Below the pieces are notes generated by a model. The model was not told where the DNA came from. It searched no databases and saw only the letters and a list, made by a program, of their open reading frames with translations. The translations under genes and the position numbers were made by a program. Below are positions 24,970-32,931 of a stretch of 64,000 bases of DNA, piece after piece (within the stretch, counting starts at the first letter, position 1; every line of letters begins with the position of its first letter). The stretch comes from VRUE01 sp033856195 (lineage in GTDB: Bacteria; Actinomycetota; Thermoleophilia; Solirubrobacterales; 70-9). The DNA lies in assembly GCA_033856195.1 (NCBI GenBank), contig JAWVFL010000002.1, forward strand, positions 71,733 to 135,732, written 5' to 3'.

Positions 24970-25605
24970 TTGGCCGCAGTTTTGGGGGTGCTTCTGGCCC
25001 TCGGGACCGGGATTGTGCTTTCGGTGCCGGTGGCGATCGTCGATAAGCCGGCGGCTGGGCAGGATCTAAGCGATGTGGCGAATGCGCTGGTGCAGTTGGC
25101 GACGGCGCTCGGTTTCCTGTTGGTGCCCTTTGCGATCGCGGCGGGGCGGGGGGCGACTGTGCGTCAGGCGGCCTCGCAGCTCGGGCTGCGGCGCTTCCGC
25201 CCCTCGGCCATCAAGTGGATGTTCGCGGCGATTGGCGCCTACCTGCTCTTCGCGATCGTCTACACGGCGATCTTCGGCCAGCCCGAGCAGAAAGACATCG
25301 CCGAAGACTTCGGCACGGTGCCGGTGCAGATCCTGCTGATCGTGATCGCCGCCCCGATCAGCGAGGAGGTCTGCTTCCGCGGCATGCTCTTCGGCGGCCT
25401 GCGCGAGCGCTGCCCCCGCATCGCTGCTGCGCTGGTCAGTGCCCTGATCTTCGGCGGCCTGCACGCCTTCACCGGCCTCAGCGCCGTGCCGCCGCTGATC
25501 GCCTTCGGCTTCATCCTCGCCCTGCTCTACGAGAGGACCGGCTCGATCGTCCCCGGGGTCCTCCTGCACATGCTGAACAACTCGGTGGCTTTGCTCGGGC
25601 AGTAG
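24970..25605 (+). CDS. CPBP-family intramembrane glutamic protease
   Basis: About 211 residues from TTG at 24970; an ATG at 24898 in the same frame would add 24 residues encoded by the right half of repeat element B, which I consider unlikely. Seven or so hydrophobic segments include the abortive-infection/CAAX-protease motifs: ISEEVCFRGMLFGGLRER (paired glutamates and Arg), the His in IFGGLHAF, and the final HMLNNSVALL. These enzymes cleave within membranes; bacterial members process or protect peptides but the substrate here is unknown. A strong terminator follows the stop. Confidence 0.83.
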   Translation: MAAVLGVLLALGTGIVLSVPVAIVDKPAAGQDLSDVANALVQLATALGFLLVPFAIAAGRGATVRQAASQLGLRRFRPSAIKWMFAAIGAYLLFAIVYTAIFGQPEQKDIAEDFGTVPVQILLIVIAAPISEEVCFRGMLFGGLRERCPRIAAALVSALIFGGLHAFTGLSAVPPLIAFGFILALLYERTGSIVPGVLLHMLNNSVALLGQ

Positions 25606-25613
25606 GGGCAATA

Positions 25614-25639
25614 AAACGGCCCGCCGGGGCGGGCCGTTT
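25614..25639 (+). terminator. Intrinsic terminator after the CPBP protease gene
   Basis: AAACGGCCCGC at 25614-25624 pairs with GCGGGCCGTTT at 25629-25639, an 11-bp hairpin with a 4-base loop, ending in TTT. It begins nine bases after the CPBP stop codon. Confidence 0.85.
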
Positions 25640-25664
25640 CGGGTGAAGGGGGCTTCTAAACCCC

Positions 25665-25766
25665 CGAACGAATGACACTCATGAGACCACGAAGCCTAAC
25701 AGCGGAGGGCGGGGGACTCGAACCCCATTCGGACATGAGCCCGAACTCGTGAGTGTCATTCGTTCG
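25665..25766. repeat. 21-base inverted repeat overlapping a tRNA-like element
   Basis: CGAACGAATGACACTCATGAG at 25665-25685 (first 20 bases matter) is repeated in inverted orientation at 25746-25766 with a single T/C difference. The right copy falls in the region where the anticodon arm of the tRNA-like element would be. The two copies can pair across a 60-base interval that contains the T-arm-like hairpin. Confidence 0.7.
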
Positions 25767-25791
25767 CCTCGACCTCGCGGCTTCACCCTCC
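25703..25791 (-). tRNA. tRNA-like element, class II, with 8/4 acceptor/T architecture and aberrant anticodon arm
   Basis: Read on the reverse strand from 25791, GGAGGGTG pairs with CGCCCTCC over 8 bp. A D-arm-like hairpin GCC-GCGAGGTCGA-GGC (with the loop GG pair) follows, and near the 3' end a 4-bp stem GGGG-TTCGAGT-CCCC has a canonical T loop. The discriminator base would be G and CCA is not encoded. A variable-arm-like hairpin CGGG...TCCG is present. However, no 5-bp stem with a 7-base anticodon loop can be drawn: only GAAC/GTTC with a 15-base loop. It is therefore an allo-tRNA-like or degenerate tRNA, not a confident functional tRNA. Confidence 0.4.
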
Positions 25792-25902
25792 GCTGCGCTG
25801 GAACGTATTAGCTGCATTTGACAAATCAAGGGTTGCGCCTCTTATTTGACGAAGAGTTGACTCTTTCGTCACACGACCGTTCGATCGGTAAGAATCCGGT
25901 CC

Positions 25903-26868
25903 GTGATTCGCCGCCTCTTCCCTTTCCTCGCTCTTCTCTGCGCTTTCGCCGTTCCGGCGACGGCTCAGGGTGCCGCGCCAAAAGCGCCCAGGGAAACCGG
26001 TCCGCCTGAGGCGACGGTGAAGATCCGCGTCGGCCACCTGCACGGGGGGAAGGCGCAGATCTACAGCAAGGTGCCGGTAATTGGGACGATCGCGCCGTTC
26101 GCACCCGGGCAGAAGGTCGAGGTCTCCTTCTATCTGGACGGAAAGCCGCTGCTCAGCCGCAAGGTCGCGGTGCAGAAGAGCAAGGGGGACTCCGGCAGCT
26201 TCCGCGCCAGCATCCTGCTGCGGGAAGGCGGCAAGTACGCGGTCAGCGCCCAGCACGAGGCGACCGCGGCGCTGGGTGGCGACGGCACCGTGCGGAAGAG
26301 CTGGAAGGTCAGCTATCCCGCCCTGCATCAAGGTCAGTGCGGCGACGTCGTCGTCGGCTTCAAGAAGGCGATGCGGAGGATGGGCTACATCGCCAACAGC
26401 GGCCGTTGCTTCGGCGCCAAGACGGCGCGCGGGGTGCTCGCCTACCGCAAAGTCAACGGCATGGCGCGCAGCTATCGGGCTGGCGCCGGCCTGGTCAAGC
26501 AAGCCTTCTCCGGCAAGGGCGAATACCACGTGGTCCATCCCGCGGCCGGCGAACACGTCGAGGCCCCGCTCTCCAAGCAGGTCCTCGTCTTCGCCAAGGA
26601 CGACAAGCCGTTTGCCGTCTACCCGATCTCCTCGGGTAAGGGCTCGACCCCGACCGTGACCGGTCACTTCACCTTCATCCGCACCGAACCGGGCTACAAC
26701 TCGCACGGCATGTACTACTCATTCTACTTCTACGGCGGCTACGCGGTGCACGGCTACGAATCGGTGCCCGACTATCCGGCCAGCCACGGCTGCATCCGCA
26801 CCTTCATCGCCGACCAGCCCGAGATCTACGAGCGCATCAATTACGGCGAGAGCATCTTCGTCTTCTAA
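25903..26868 (+). CDS. Secreted L,D-transpeptidase (YkuD domain)
   Basis: A 321-residue exported protein read from GTG at 25903, with a signal peptide (IRRLFPFLALLCAFAVPATA). The N-terminal ~100 residues are an Ig/beta-type domain; a segment GDVVVGFKKAMRRMGY...TARGVLAYRKVNGM resembles a peptidoglycan-binding helical repeat; the C-terminal YkuD domain has His283 in VHGYESVP and the catalytic HGCIR with Cys297. L,D-transpeptidases crosslink peptidoglycan 3-3 or attach proteins to it. A plausible promoter with TTGACA lies near 25817. Confidence 0.9.
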   Translation: MIRRLFPFLALLCAFAVPATAQGAAPKAPRETGPPEATVKIRVGHLHGGKAQIYSKVPVIGTIAPFAPGQKVEVSFYLDGKPLLSRKVAVQKSKGDSGSFRASILLREGGKYAVSAQHEATAALGGDGTVRKSWKVSYPALHQGQCGDVVVGFKKAMRRMGYIANSGRCFGAKTARGVLAYRKVNGMARSYRAGAGLVKQAFSGKGEYHVVHPAAGEHVEAPLSKQVLVFAKDDKPFAVYPISSGKGSTPTVTGHFTFIRTEPGYNSHGMYYSFYFYGGYAVHGYESVPDYPASHGCIRTFIADQPEIYERINYGESIFVF

Positions 26869-26881
26869 ACCGAGGCTGACG

Positions 26882-27289
26882 GTGATAAGCGAGAGAGCCC
26901 TGAAAGCGGTGCTCGTCGTCATCGCCGCCTACCACGTCGTCACGGGGATGCTGGCCCTGGTCGCACCCGACACCTTCTTCGACCAGATCGGGCACTACGG
27001 GATCGAGAACTCCCATTACGTGGGGGATGTCGGGGCGTTCATCCTCGCCTTTGGCGTCGCCGTGGGCATCTCGGTGGTCCGGCCGTCGTGGCGGGCGCCG
27101 ATCCTTTGGCTGGGGGCGCTCTGGTACGGCTTCCATGCGATCAATCATGCATTCGACACGGGGGAGGCGAAGAGCGAGGCGCGCGGTTGGAGCGACACGC
27201 TGGCTATCGCTTTCGGCGCCGTGGCGTCCGCCTGGCTGGCGCGGGTATCGGAACGGATGAGTGCTGCAACCGGCGTAGGAGGTACCTGA
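26882..27289 (+). CDS. Small four-helix membrane protein
   Basis: A 135-residue product from GTG at 26882 with four hydrophobic stretches: ALKAVLVVIAAYHVVTGMLAL, YVGDVGAFILAFGVAVGISVV, PILWLGALWYGFHAINHAF and SDTLAIAFGAVASAWLA. Its stop overlaps the ATG of the next gene (ATGA), so the two are coupled. The pattern matches small uncharacterised DoxX/DUF-like membrane proteins often found with epimerases. No function can be assigned. Confidence 0.75.
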   Translation: MISERALKAVLVVIAAYHVVTGMLALVAPDTFFDQIGHYGIENSHYVGDVGAFILAFGVAVGISVVRPSWRAPILWLGALWYGFHAINHAFDTGEAKSEARGWSDTLAIAFGAVASAWLARVSERMSAATGVGGT

Positions 27290-28233
27290 TGAAAGTCTTC
27301 GTTGCGGGCGCGAGTGGCGTGATCGGGCGGCCGCTTGTGCGCCAGCTCGTTGCGGCCGGACACGAGGTGACGGGTATGACGCGGAGCGAGGACCGGGCAG
27401 TCGATATCCGTGCGGCGGGGGCGGCAGCCGTCGTCTGCGACGTCTTCGACGCGGCGGCGCTCGAGGCGGCGCTTCGGGAGGCGACGCCGGAAGTGGTCAT
27501 CCATGAGCTGACCGCGCTGCCGCCGCGACTCGACTACAAGGCCAAGGAGGATCCCCTGGCGCCAACCAATCGCGTGCGCCGCGAGGGCACGCGCAAGCTG
27601 CTCGCCGCGGCGAAGGTGGCCGGGGTGCGGCGTCTTGTCGCCGAGAGCGTCGCTTTTTTCTACGCGCCCGAAGGCACTTGGGTGAAGGACGAGGAGGCGC
27701 CACTGTTCCTTGGCGCCCCCGGCGTGTTCGGAGCGGCCGCGGAGGCCCTCGCCGACCTCGAGCGCCAGGTGAGGGGCACCGAGGGGATCGAGGGCGTGGT
27801 CCTGCGCTATGGCTGGTTCTATGGCCCCGGCACCTTCTTCGATCGGGTCGGCTCGCAAACCGAGGACGCGCTGAAGCGCCGCCTGCCGATCGTCGGGAAG
27901 GGCGCCGGCACCTTCAGCTTCGTCCAGGTTGAGGATGCCGCCGCCGCGACGGTGGCGGCGGTCGAGGGTGGGGCGCCCGGCATCTACAACGTCGTCGACG
28001 ACGAGCCGGCCCCGATGCGCGAGTGGGTGCCGGTCTTCTGCCAGGCCGTGGGCGCCAAGAAGCCGCGCCGGGTCCCGGTTTGGCTGGCGCGCCTGGTTGC
28101 CGGCTCGGCCGCGGTCGCCTCGGCAACCCAGTTGCGCGGCGCCTCCAATGCCAAGGCAAAGCGCCAGCTCGGCTGGCAGCCGCGCCACCCGAGCTGGCGC
28201 GAGGGCTTCGGGGACGCGGTGGCGCGAGGATAG
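27289..28233 (+). CDS. NAD(P)-dependent epimerase/dehydratase family protein
   Basis: A 314-residue short-chain (extended SDR) protein with strong ribosome binding site TAGGAGGT before ATG 27289. The dinucleotide-binding motif is VFVAGASGVIGRPLVRQL (GxxGxxG). VVCDVFDAAAL and VVIHELTALPP follow the usual order; the catalytic Tyr-x-x-x-Lys is not clearly preserved, since the region where it is expected reads SVAFFYAPEGTWVKDE. It may therefore be an atypical reductase-like or isomerase-like member rather than a sugar epimerase. Operon partner of the small membrane protein upstream. Confidence 0.85.
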   Translation: MKVFVAGASGVIGRPLVRQLVAAGHEVTGMTRSEDRAVDIRAAGAAAVVCDVFDAAALEAALREATPEVVIHELTALPPRLDYKAKEDPLAPTNRVRREGTRKLLAAAKVAGVRRLVAESVAFFYAPEGTWVKDEEAPLFLGAPGVFGAAAEALADLERQVRGTEGIEGVVLRYGWFYGPGTFFDRVGSQTEDALKRRLPIVGKGAGTFSFVQVEDAAAATVAAVEGGAPGIYNVVDDEPAPMREWVPVFCQAVGAKKPRRVPVWLARLVAGSAAVASATQLRGASNAKAKRQLGWQPRHPSWREGFGDAVARG

Positions 28234-28264
28234 CTCTACTCCGCAGCGCGTCGCCGACCATAGG

Positions 28265-28840
28265 ATGCTCGGCGTGGCCGACCTGGACGCCGCCAAGGAG
28301 ACCCTGCTCGCTGAGCTGCGCGAGCACTCGCTGGTGATCGGCGAGGTGACGCTTTCCAGCGGTGCGACCGCGCAGTACTACGTTGACGCCAGGCGGGCGC
28401 TGCTGCGGCCTGCCGGGTTTCTGGCCGCTGGTGAGCTGATCGCGGCGATGGCCGCCGAGCTGGGGGCGACCGCCGTGGGGGGCCCCGCGACCGCCGCGAT
28501 TCCTCCCTCCTGCGCCGCGCTCGCGGTGCCGGCGGGCAAGGACCTCCTTGGCTACTTCGTGAGAGGTGAGCGCAAGCAGCACGGGCTGCAGCGCTGGGTC
28601 GAGGGCGCGGCTGCGCCCGGCGCTCGCTGCCTTGTGGTCGAGGACACGGTGACGACTGGGGGCTCGACGGCGCGGGCGATCGAACGGATCGGCGAGCAGG
28701 GGCTCGACGTGGTCGGCGTGGTCGCGGTGGTCGATCGCCTCGCCGGCGGCGGCGAGAAGATCGAAGCCGCCGCGAACGCCCCCTACCGCGCCCTGATCAC
28801 GATCGACGAGATCTACCCCGACCGTCCCGACCGGGACTGA
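28265..28840 (+). CDS. pyrE: Orotate phosphoribosyltransferase
   Basis: A 191-residue type I phosphoribosyltransferase acting in pyrimidine synthesis (orotate + PRPP to OMP). Seen: SGATAQYYVDARRALLRPAG near the N-terminus, GPATAAIP, the orotate-loop-like FVRGERKQHGLQRWVEG, and the PRPP-binding LVVEDTVTTGGSTARAIE. Start chosen at ATG 28265; GTG three codons later (28274) is a realistic alternative. Its last 28 bases overlap the 3' end of a small convergent gene. Confidence 0.9.
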   Translation: MLGVADLDAAKETLLAELREHSLVIGEVTLSSGATAQYYVDARRALLRPAGFLAAGELIAAMAAELGATAVGGPATAAIPPSCAALAVPAGKDLLGYFVRGERKQHGLQRWVEGAAAPGARCLVVEDTVTTGGSTARAIERIGEQGLDVVGVVAVVDRLAGGGEKIEAAANAPYRALITIDEIYPDRPDRD

Positions 28841-29022
28841 AGTCGTGCGCTCCTACCGCGGAAAGTGAGCGCGATCAGCAACACACCAAGAACCAAGGTC
28901 AGGATTGACGAAGTCCCTTCGTGTCCTAGTCCAGCCCATCGACCCATGGTAAGGAGCGCAATTGCAGTGACAATTCCCAAGGCCGTGTGTCGGAGCGTTC
29001 CATCACTCATCTCAACAACCAT
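28813..29022 (-). CDS. Small two-helix membrane protein
   Basis: Up to 69 residues (ATG 29022 or 29010) with two hydrophobic segments: TALGIVTAIALLTMGRWAGL and SSILTLVLGVLLIALTF, followed by a basic tail. It overlaps the preceding small gene on the same strand by 16 bases and the convergent pyrE by 28 bases. Both membrane segments and the coupled arrangement support a real gene; length and overlap weaken the call. No family recognised. Confidence 0.45.
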   Translation of the reverse strand: MVVEMSDGTLRHTALGIVTAIALLTMGRWAGLGHEGTSSILTLVLGVLLIALTFRGRSARLQSRSGRSG

Positions 29023-29183
29023 AGCCCTTCGACAAGGGCTCGGCAGATGCCCAGTGCACCTCCGGAAACCAAGCCCCAGGCGATGTAGTCAGGAAGCTCC
29101 TCGTCATGCCGAGCCAACGAAATCGCTGCGCCGACAACCGCCCCGACGCCGGCCATGTCCGCGATCGTCCCGATAGGGTCCAC
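29007..29183 (-). CDS. Small membrane protein
   Basis: About 58 residues from GTG at 29183 (GAGGG box 11 bases upstream); a TTG at 29240 in the same frame would collide with the start of the divergent gene. Two glycine-rich hydrophobic stretches are visible, TIADMAGVGAVVGAAISLA and IAWGLVSGGALGICRALVEGL. It is translationally adjacent to the next small membrane gene on this strand, so the two may act as a pair. Function unknown. Confidence 0.45.
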   Translation of the reverse strand: MDPIGTIADMAGVGAVVGAAISLARHDEELPDYIAWGLVSGGALGICRALVEGLWLLR

Positions 29184-29239
29184 CGGAACCCAAGCCCTCG
29201 ATCTCTGACTTTCTCCCCTCTCATATCGATATTGCTGCA

Positions 29240-29871
29240 ATGGAGCCCGACGCCGTAGAGATCCGCGTGCTCGGCTGCCTGATCGAGAAGCAGCACACCA
29301 CGCCGGACGCTTACCCGCTCTCGCTCAACGCGCTGCGCCTCGCCTGCAACCAGTCGACCAATCGCGAGCTGGTCGTCGACTACGACGAGCAGACCGTGGT
29401 CGAGGCGCTGCGCCGCCTTGCTTTACGCGGCTGGACTCGCCTTGCCAGCGGTGCCGGCAGTCGCGCGCGCAAGTACCGTCACCTGCTCGATCAAGCCTTC
29501 GGCCTCGAAGACGCCGAGGTCTGCCTGCTCGCCGTGCTGATGCTGCGCGGTCCCCAGACGCCCGGTGAGTTGAAGCAACGCGGCCAGCGCCTTCACGACT
29601 TCGCTGATCTCAGCGCCGGCAGGAGACGCTCGAGCGCCTGGTCGAGCGAGACCTGGTCACTCGCCACGCTCGACAGCCAGGGCAGAAGGAGGATCGCTAC
29701 GAGCAGCTGCTCGGCAGCGGGGAGGAGCGGCCGGAGAGCGGGCAACGTGCCGAGGTCGTCCCTCCGAGTGAAGAGCTCACTCCTGCCGAGGACCGCCTTA
29801 CCCGCTTGGAGCGTGAAGTCACCGAGCTGCGAGACGAGCTCTCAACATTGCGCGCCGAGCTCGGCGACTGA
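29240..29871 (+). pseudogene. YceH/UPF0502 (DUF480) family gene with a frameshift
   Basis: The first ~125 codons give MEPDAVEIRVLGCLIEKQ, YPLSLNALRLACNQSTNRE and LMLRGPQTPGELKQR, the two-winged-helix YceH fold. After FADLSA (about 29617) the frame drifts into Ser/Arg-rich nonsense running to 29980, whereas the other frame from 29620 reads QETLERLVERDLVTRH, RQPGQKEDRYEQLLG and a coiled coil ending at TGA 29871, exactly the expected C-terminus. Restoring one T (GCCGTGCAG) gives an intact gene. Either a recent inactivating deletion or a sequence error. Confidence 0.8.
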
Positions 29872-29987
29872 GCAGGCTCACAAACCCTTAAAGCCGGGGT
29901 CCTTGACGGCGGCCGGCGATCCGCTACCGTGGTCCCCGGTCCCGGACGTAAACGACCTGGTTCGCAAGCAGGGGAGGTAGGAGGTCG

Positions 29988-31814
29988 ATGTCCAGACTGT
30001 CGCCGCGCGCTCGTGTTCGGCTGGGAGCAGCGCTGCTTCTCTCGCTCACCATGCTGGTTCTTCCGCTTCCGGCCGCAAGCGCCGCTCCGGGCTACCAGCT
30101 CAGCTCGCCCGCCTCGATCGAACTCGGCGCCGAAGTGCCGATCGGTGTCGCCGTCGACCAGAGCAGCGAAGAGATCTACGTCGCTGAGCTGACTACGGGC
30201 CTGTTGAGCTTTGCCCACGGGCAGGTCGAACAGCTCGATCCTTCGGGGGTCCCCACGGAAGACTCGCCGTTCACCACCGGGGGCGAAGATCTCTTCGCCT
30301 CAGTCGCCGTCAACCCGGTGACGCACGGCATCTACGCCTACCAGATCGAAGGCGAGACTCCGGCCGGCCACAAAGGCAAATCTACGCTGAGCAGTTTTTC
30401 CTCATCCGGCGTCCCCGGCACGTCCTTTTTCCCGGAAAAGTCGGCGGCCGGAACTATTGCCGCCGACTCCTCAGGTCGCCTCTACCTTCCCAACAGTGAA
30501 GCCGGCAGCGTGCAGATCTTCAGCTCCTCGGGAACGCTGGAAGAAACGCTCACCTGCGCGGGTTGTCCAGGCGGCAGCTTCAGCGAACCGACCGCCGTCG
30601 CCTTTGACTCGGCCGGGAAGCTCTACGTGGTAGACCAGGCAAGCGGGGGGCGGGTGATCCGCCTTGCCCCCTCGTCCGGCAGCTACGCCTATGACTCGAC
30701 CCTGCAGACCGGCGGCTTCCCGGTCGCGGTCGCGGCCGACATCTCGAACGACGTCGTCTTCGTCGGCAATCGCGTCAGCGGCAAATACCATGTGATCGCA
30801 TACGACTCGTCCGGCGGCGCCTTTGACGATTTCGGCGCCGGGCTCGTCAGCGCCTCACCGGTGGAAGCAGCAACCGGGCAGCTCGCCGTGAACTCGACCA
30901 CCGCTGCGCTGTACCTCAGCAACCCCGGCGGCAAACAGCTCTGGGTCTTCGAACCCACCGCCTCGATCCCGGCGCCGACGGCGACCGTTGCGGCGCCGAC
31001 GCCCGTGGGCCAGGTCGAAGCGACGTTGCGGGCGACGGTCAATCCGAAAGCCCACGTGCTGACCACCTGTCGTTTCGAGTACACCAACCACGCTGACTTC
31101 CTCGCCAACGGCTATGCGAACGCAAAAACCGCCTCGTGCCCGGCGGTGGTGGGGAACCCGGAAAGCATCACCGTTTCAGCCTCGGTGAGCGGTCTCTCGC
31201 CGAACACGAGCTACGACTACCGCATCGTCATAGCCAGCCACGGTGGCTCGGACGAAGACGGTGACCAGGCCCTTCAAACCCTGCCCGCGGCTGCGCCCGA
31301 AGCAACCACCGAAGCGGCCGGCGCGATCAGCCTGACCGGGGCGACCCTGGCGGGCTCGGTCAACGCCAAGGGTGGGAAAGTCTCCAACTGCCATTTCGAC
31401 TACGTGACCGAGGCCCAGTTCCAGAGCACCGCCTTCGCGGGCGCCAAAACGAAAGTCTGCTCGGTGACTCCAAGTGGCACCACGACAACCGCGGTCACGG
31501 CCAAAGTGACCGGTCTCGTTGCCGGTACCGCCTATCGCTTCCGGGTCGTAGCCACCAACAACGCCGGCACCACAGCGGCCGGGGACAAATCCTTCTCGAC
31601 GACGGCTGAAAGCTGCAGTGAAAACCCGGCGATGTGCCCGCCGCCCACCGGCGGAGGAAGTTCGCAGCCGTCCTCGCCCGAGCCATCCACGACGCCTCCG
31701 AGCGCACCTCCCGCCCCGACCAAGCCGCTCAAGTGCCGCAAGGGCTTCAAGAAGAAGAAGATCCGCGGCAAGCTGAAGTGCGTGAAGGTCAAAAAAGCGC
31801 GTAGTAGGCGCTAG
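29988..31814 (+). CDS. Secreted NHL-type propeller protein with two FnIII-like domains and basic tail
   Basis: A 608-residue exported protein (signal peptide LGAALLLSLTMLVLPLPAASA). Residues about 45-330 form repeated NHL/propeller-like blades (PIGVAVDQSSEEIYVAE, PTAVAFDSAGKLYVVDQ, QLAVNSTTAALYLSN). Two fibronectin-III-like modules follow, each with the pattern LTGATLAGSVNAKGG...CHFDY...GLVAGTAYRFRVVATN. A Ser/Pro-rich spacer leads to a C-terminal Lys/Arg tail (CRKGFKKKKIRGKLKCVKVKK). It stands just upstream of cassette 1, shares the propeller plus basic-tail logic with the larger proteins there, and probably works at the cell surface. Confidence 0.8.
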   Translation: MSRLSPRARVRLGAALLLSLTMLVLPLPAASAAPGYQLSSPASIELGAEVPIGVAVDQSSEEIYVAELTTGLLSFAHGQVEQLDPSGVPTEDSPFTTGGEDLFASVAVNPVTHGIYAYQIEGETPAGHKGKSTLSSFSSSGVPGTSFFPEKSAAGTIAADSSGRLYLPNSEAGSVQIFSSSGTLEETLTCAGCPGGSFSEPTAVAFDSAGKLYVVDQASGGRVIRLAPSSGSYAYDSTLQTGGFPVAVAADISNDVVFVGNRVSGKYHVIAYDSSGGAFDDFGAGLVSASPVEAATGQLAVNSTTAALYLSNPGGKQLWVFEPTASIPAPTATVAAPTPVGQVEATLRATVNPKAHVLTTCRFEYTNHADFLANGYANAKTASCPAVVGNPESITVSASVSGLSPNTSYDYRIVIASHGGSDEDGDQALQTLPAAAPEATTEAAGAISLTGATLAGSVNAKGGKVSNCHFDYVTEAQFQSTAFAGAKTKVCSVTPSGTTTTAVTAKVTGLVAGTAYRFRVVATNNAGTTAAGDKSFSTTAESCSENPAMCPPPTGGGSSQPSSPEPSTTPPSAPPAPTKPLKCRKGFKKKKIRGKLKCVKVKKARSRR

Positions 31815-31915
31815 CCAAACTCAAGCTCTCAGCTGCTGCGTCGCGGACACCAACGGCGCGCTTCCTCCACGGCAGGGCGAAGCTCCACCCGGTCATTTTT
31901 GCGCCGTTTGCAGGC

Positions 31916-31991
31916 AAGACACGCGTGTCTTGACAATCAGACAACCGTGTGTCTTAATCTCTTCACGATCCAGAGACGCAGATGTCTGCGT
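31916..31991 (+). promoter_or_regulatory. Cassette 1 promoter with three palindromic operators
   Basis: TTGACA at 31930-31935 and TTAATC at 31954-31959 (18-base gap) form a good sigma-70-type promoter. A perfect 16-base palindrome AAGACACGCGTGTCTT (31916-31931) overlaps the -35. A second dyad AGACA-N6-TGTCT (31939-31954) fills the spacer. ACGCAGA-tg-TCTGCGT (31976-31991) lies just downstream. The shared AGACA/TGTCT half-sites suggest one dimeric repressor binding cooperatively. Confidence 0.65.
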
Positions 31992-32006
31992 TTCCAGGAT
32001 TGCAGT

Positions 32007-32088
32007 ACAGGGACATAACCGAGCCTCGAGGAAGCCGCAAAGGGAAGCGGCGGGCAGAGGGGCTCACGGGACAAGGAGAGAGATTCAG
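32007..32088 (+). promoter_or_regulatory. Conserved structured 5' leader, copy 1
   Basis: An 82-base leader between the cassette 1 promoter and the collagen-like gene. It can fold as an outer stem GAGCC/GGCTC (32021-32025 with 32061-32065) and an inner stem GCCGC/GCGGC (32034-32038 with 32047-32051) closed by an AAAGGGAA loop, followed by ACAAGGAGAGAG as the ribosome binding site. Copies 2 (48508-48589) and 3 (55066-55148) are almost identical. It resembles no riboswitch class I can name. Confidence 0.75.
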
Positions 32089-32913
32089 ATGTTCTCGACG
32101 CTACGCACGCGCTTCGGAATCCCCGGAGTCATCTCGGTGATGGCCCTGGTCTTCGCCATGCTCGGCGGCGCCTACGCCTCCCAGAGCTCAAACAACGGCG
32201 GCAAGGCGACCGTCTCTGCCAAGGCAAAGAAGGGCCCACGTGGTCCCAAGGGACCTAAGGGCGATACCGGCCCGGCCGGCCCGCAGGGCCCGGCCGGAGC
32301 GCCGGGCGCCAAGGGCGACGCCGGCGCCAACGGCTCCAACGGAGCTACGGGACCGACGGGACCGACCGGCGCGAAAGGCGCGACCGGCGCAGCAGGCGCA
32401 ATTGGCCCGACCGGCTTCAGCGGTTTCACCGCAACACTGCCGTCAGGCAAAACCGAGACCGGCACCTTCGCCTATGCGGCCGAACTGGTACCGGGCAGGA
32501 CGCTCTATGTGCCGATCTCTCTTTCGATTCCGCTGGCGAGTCCCTTGGGGGCAGGCAAAGTGCACCTGATCACCGCCGACGGCAGCAAAGAGATAGTCGT
32601 GAACGAATCGACTCAGGTGGGTGAAGAAATCACCCCGACCGGTTGTGGCAGCGCGCTGACGCCAACCGGAACCGCTGCAAATCCAGCAGCTGCACCGGGC
32701 AACCTTTGTGTCTATGTCACCGCGTCAGAACCGGGCATGAAAGATCACGCCGGCTCGAACCTCATTGTGGATCCAAGTGTGGAATGCGAAGGCCTCGGAT
32801 GCCTGACGGAACTTGGCGGTCCGGGTTCCGGCGCCGGAGTCAGCGGCGCCAGGCTTCAGGCCATCAATAGTCCCGAATGGGGATACGGCACCTGGGCGGT
32901 CACCGCTCCCTAG
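32089..32913 (+). CDS. Secreted collagen-like protein (cassette 1)
   Basis: A 274-residue exported protein. Its N-terminus MFSTLRTRFGIPGVISVMA contains the signal/anchor helix, then a Lys-rich spacer (AKAKKGPRGPKG) and about 20 uninterrupted Gly-X-Y triplets (GDTGPAGPQGPAGAPG...), a collagen-like rod. A C-terminal globular domain of ~140 residues begins GFSGFTATLPSGKTETG and ends WGYGTWAVTAP, with four cysteines. Start fixed by AAGGAGAGAG just upstream of ATG 32089. First gene of cassette 1 and paralogous to the gene at 55149. Likely forms trimeric stalks on the cell surface. Confidence 0.85.
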   Translation: MFSTLRTRFGIPGVISVMALVFAMLGGAYASQSSNNGGKATVSAKAKKGPRGPKGPKGDTGPAGPQGPAGAPGAKGDAGANGSNGATGPTGPTGAKGATGAAGAIGPTGFSGFTATLPSGKTETGTFAYAAELVPGRTLYVPISLSIPLASPLGAGKVHLITADGSKEIVVNESTQVGEEITPTGCGSALTPTGTAANPAAAPGNLCVYVTASEPGMKDHAGSNLIVDPSVECEGLGCLTELGGPGSGAGVSGARLQAINSPEWGYGTWAVTAP

Positions 32914-32931
32914 CACTCCCGAGCAACAGAC

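Noticed and set aside
25703..25791. Canonical selenocysteine tRNA
   Set aside because: No UCA anticodon loop can be formed: all 17-base windows fail to give a 5-bp stem with a 7-base loop, and the acceptor/T arrangement is 8+4, not 8+5.
32007..32088. c-di-GMP-I (GEMM) riboswitch suggested by ACAGGGACATAACC followed by GCAAAG in the leader
   Set aside because: The resemblance is limited to the first conserved box; the second helix and the GGUAGC/GGUUACC-type region of the known class are absent.
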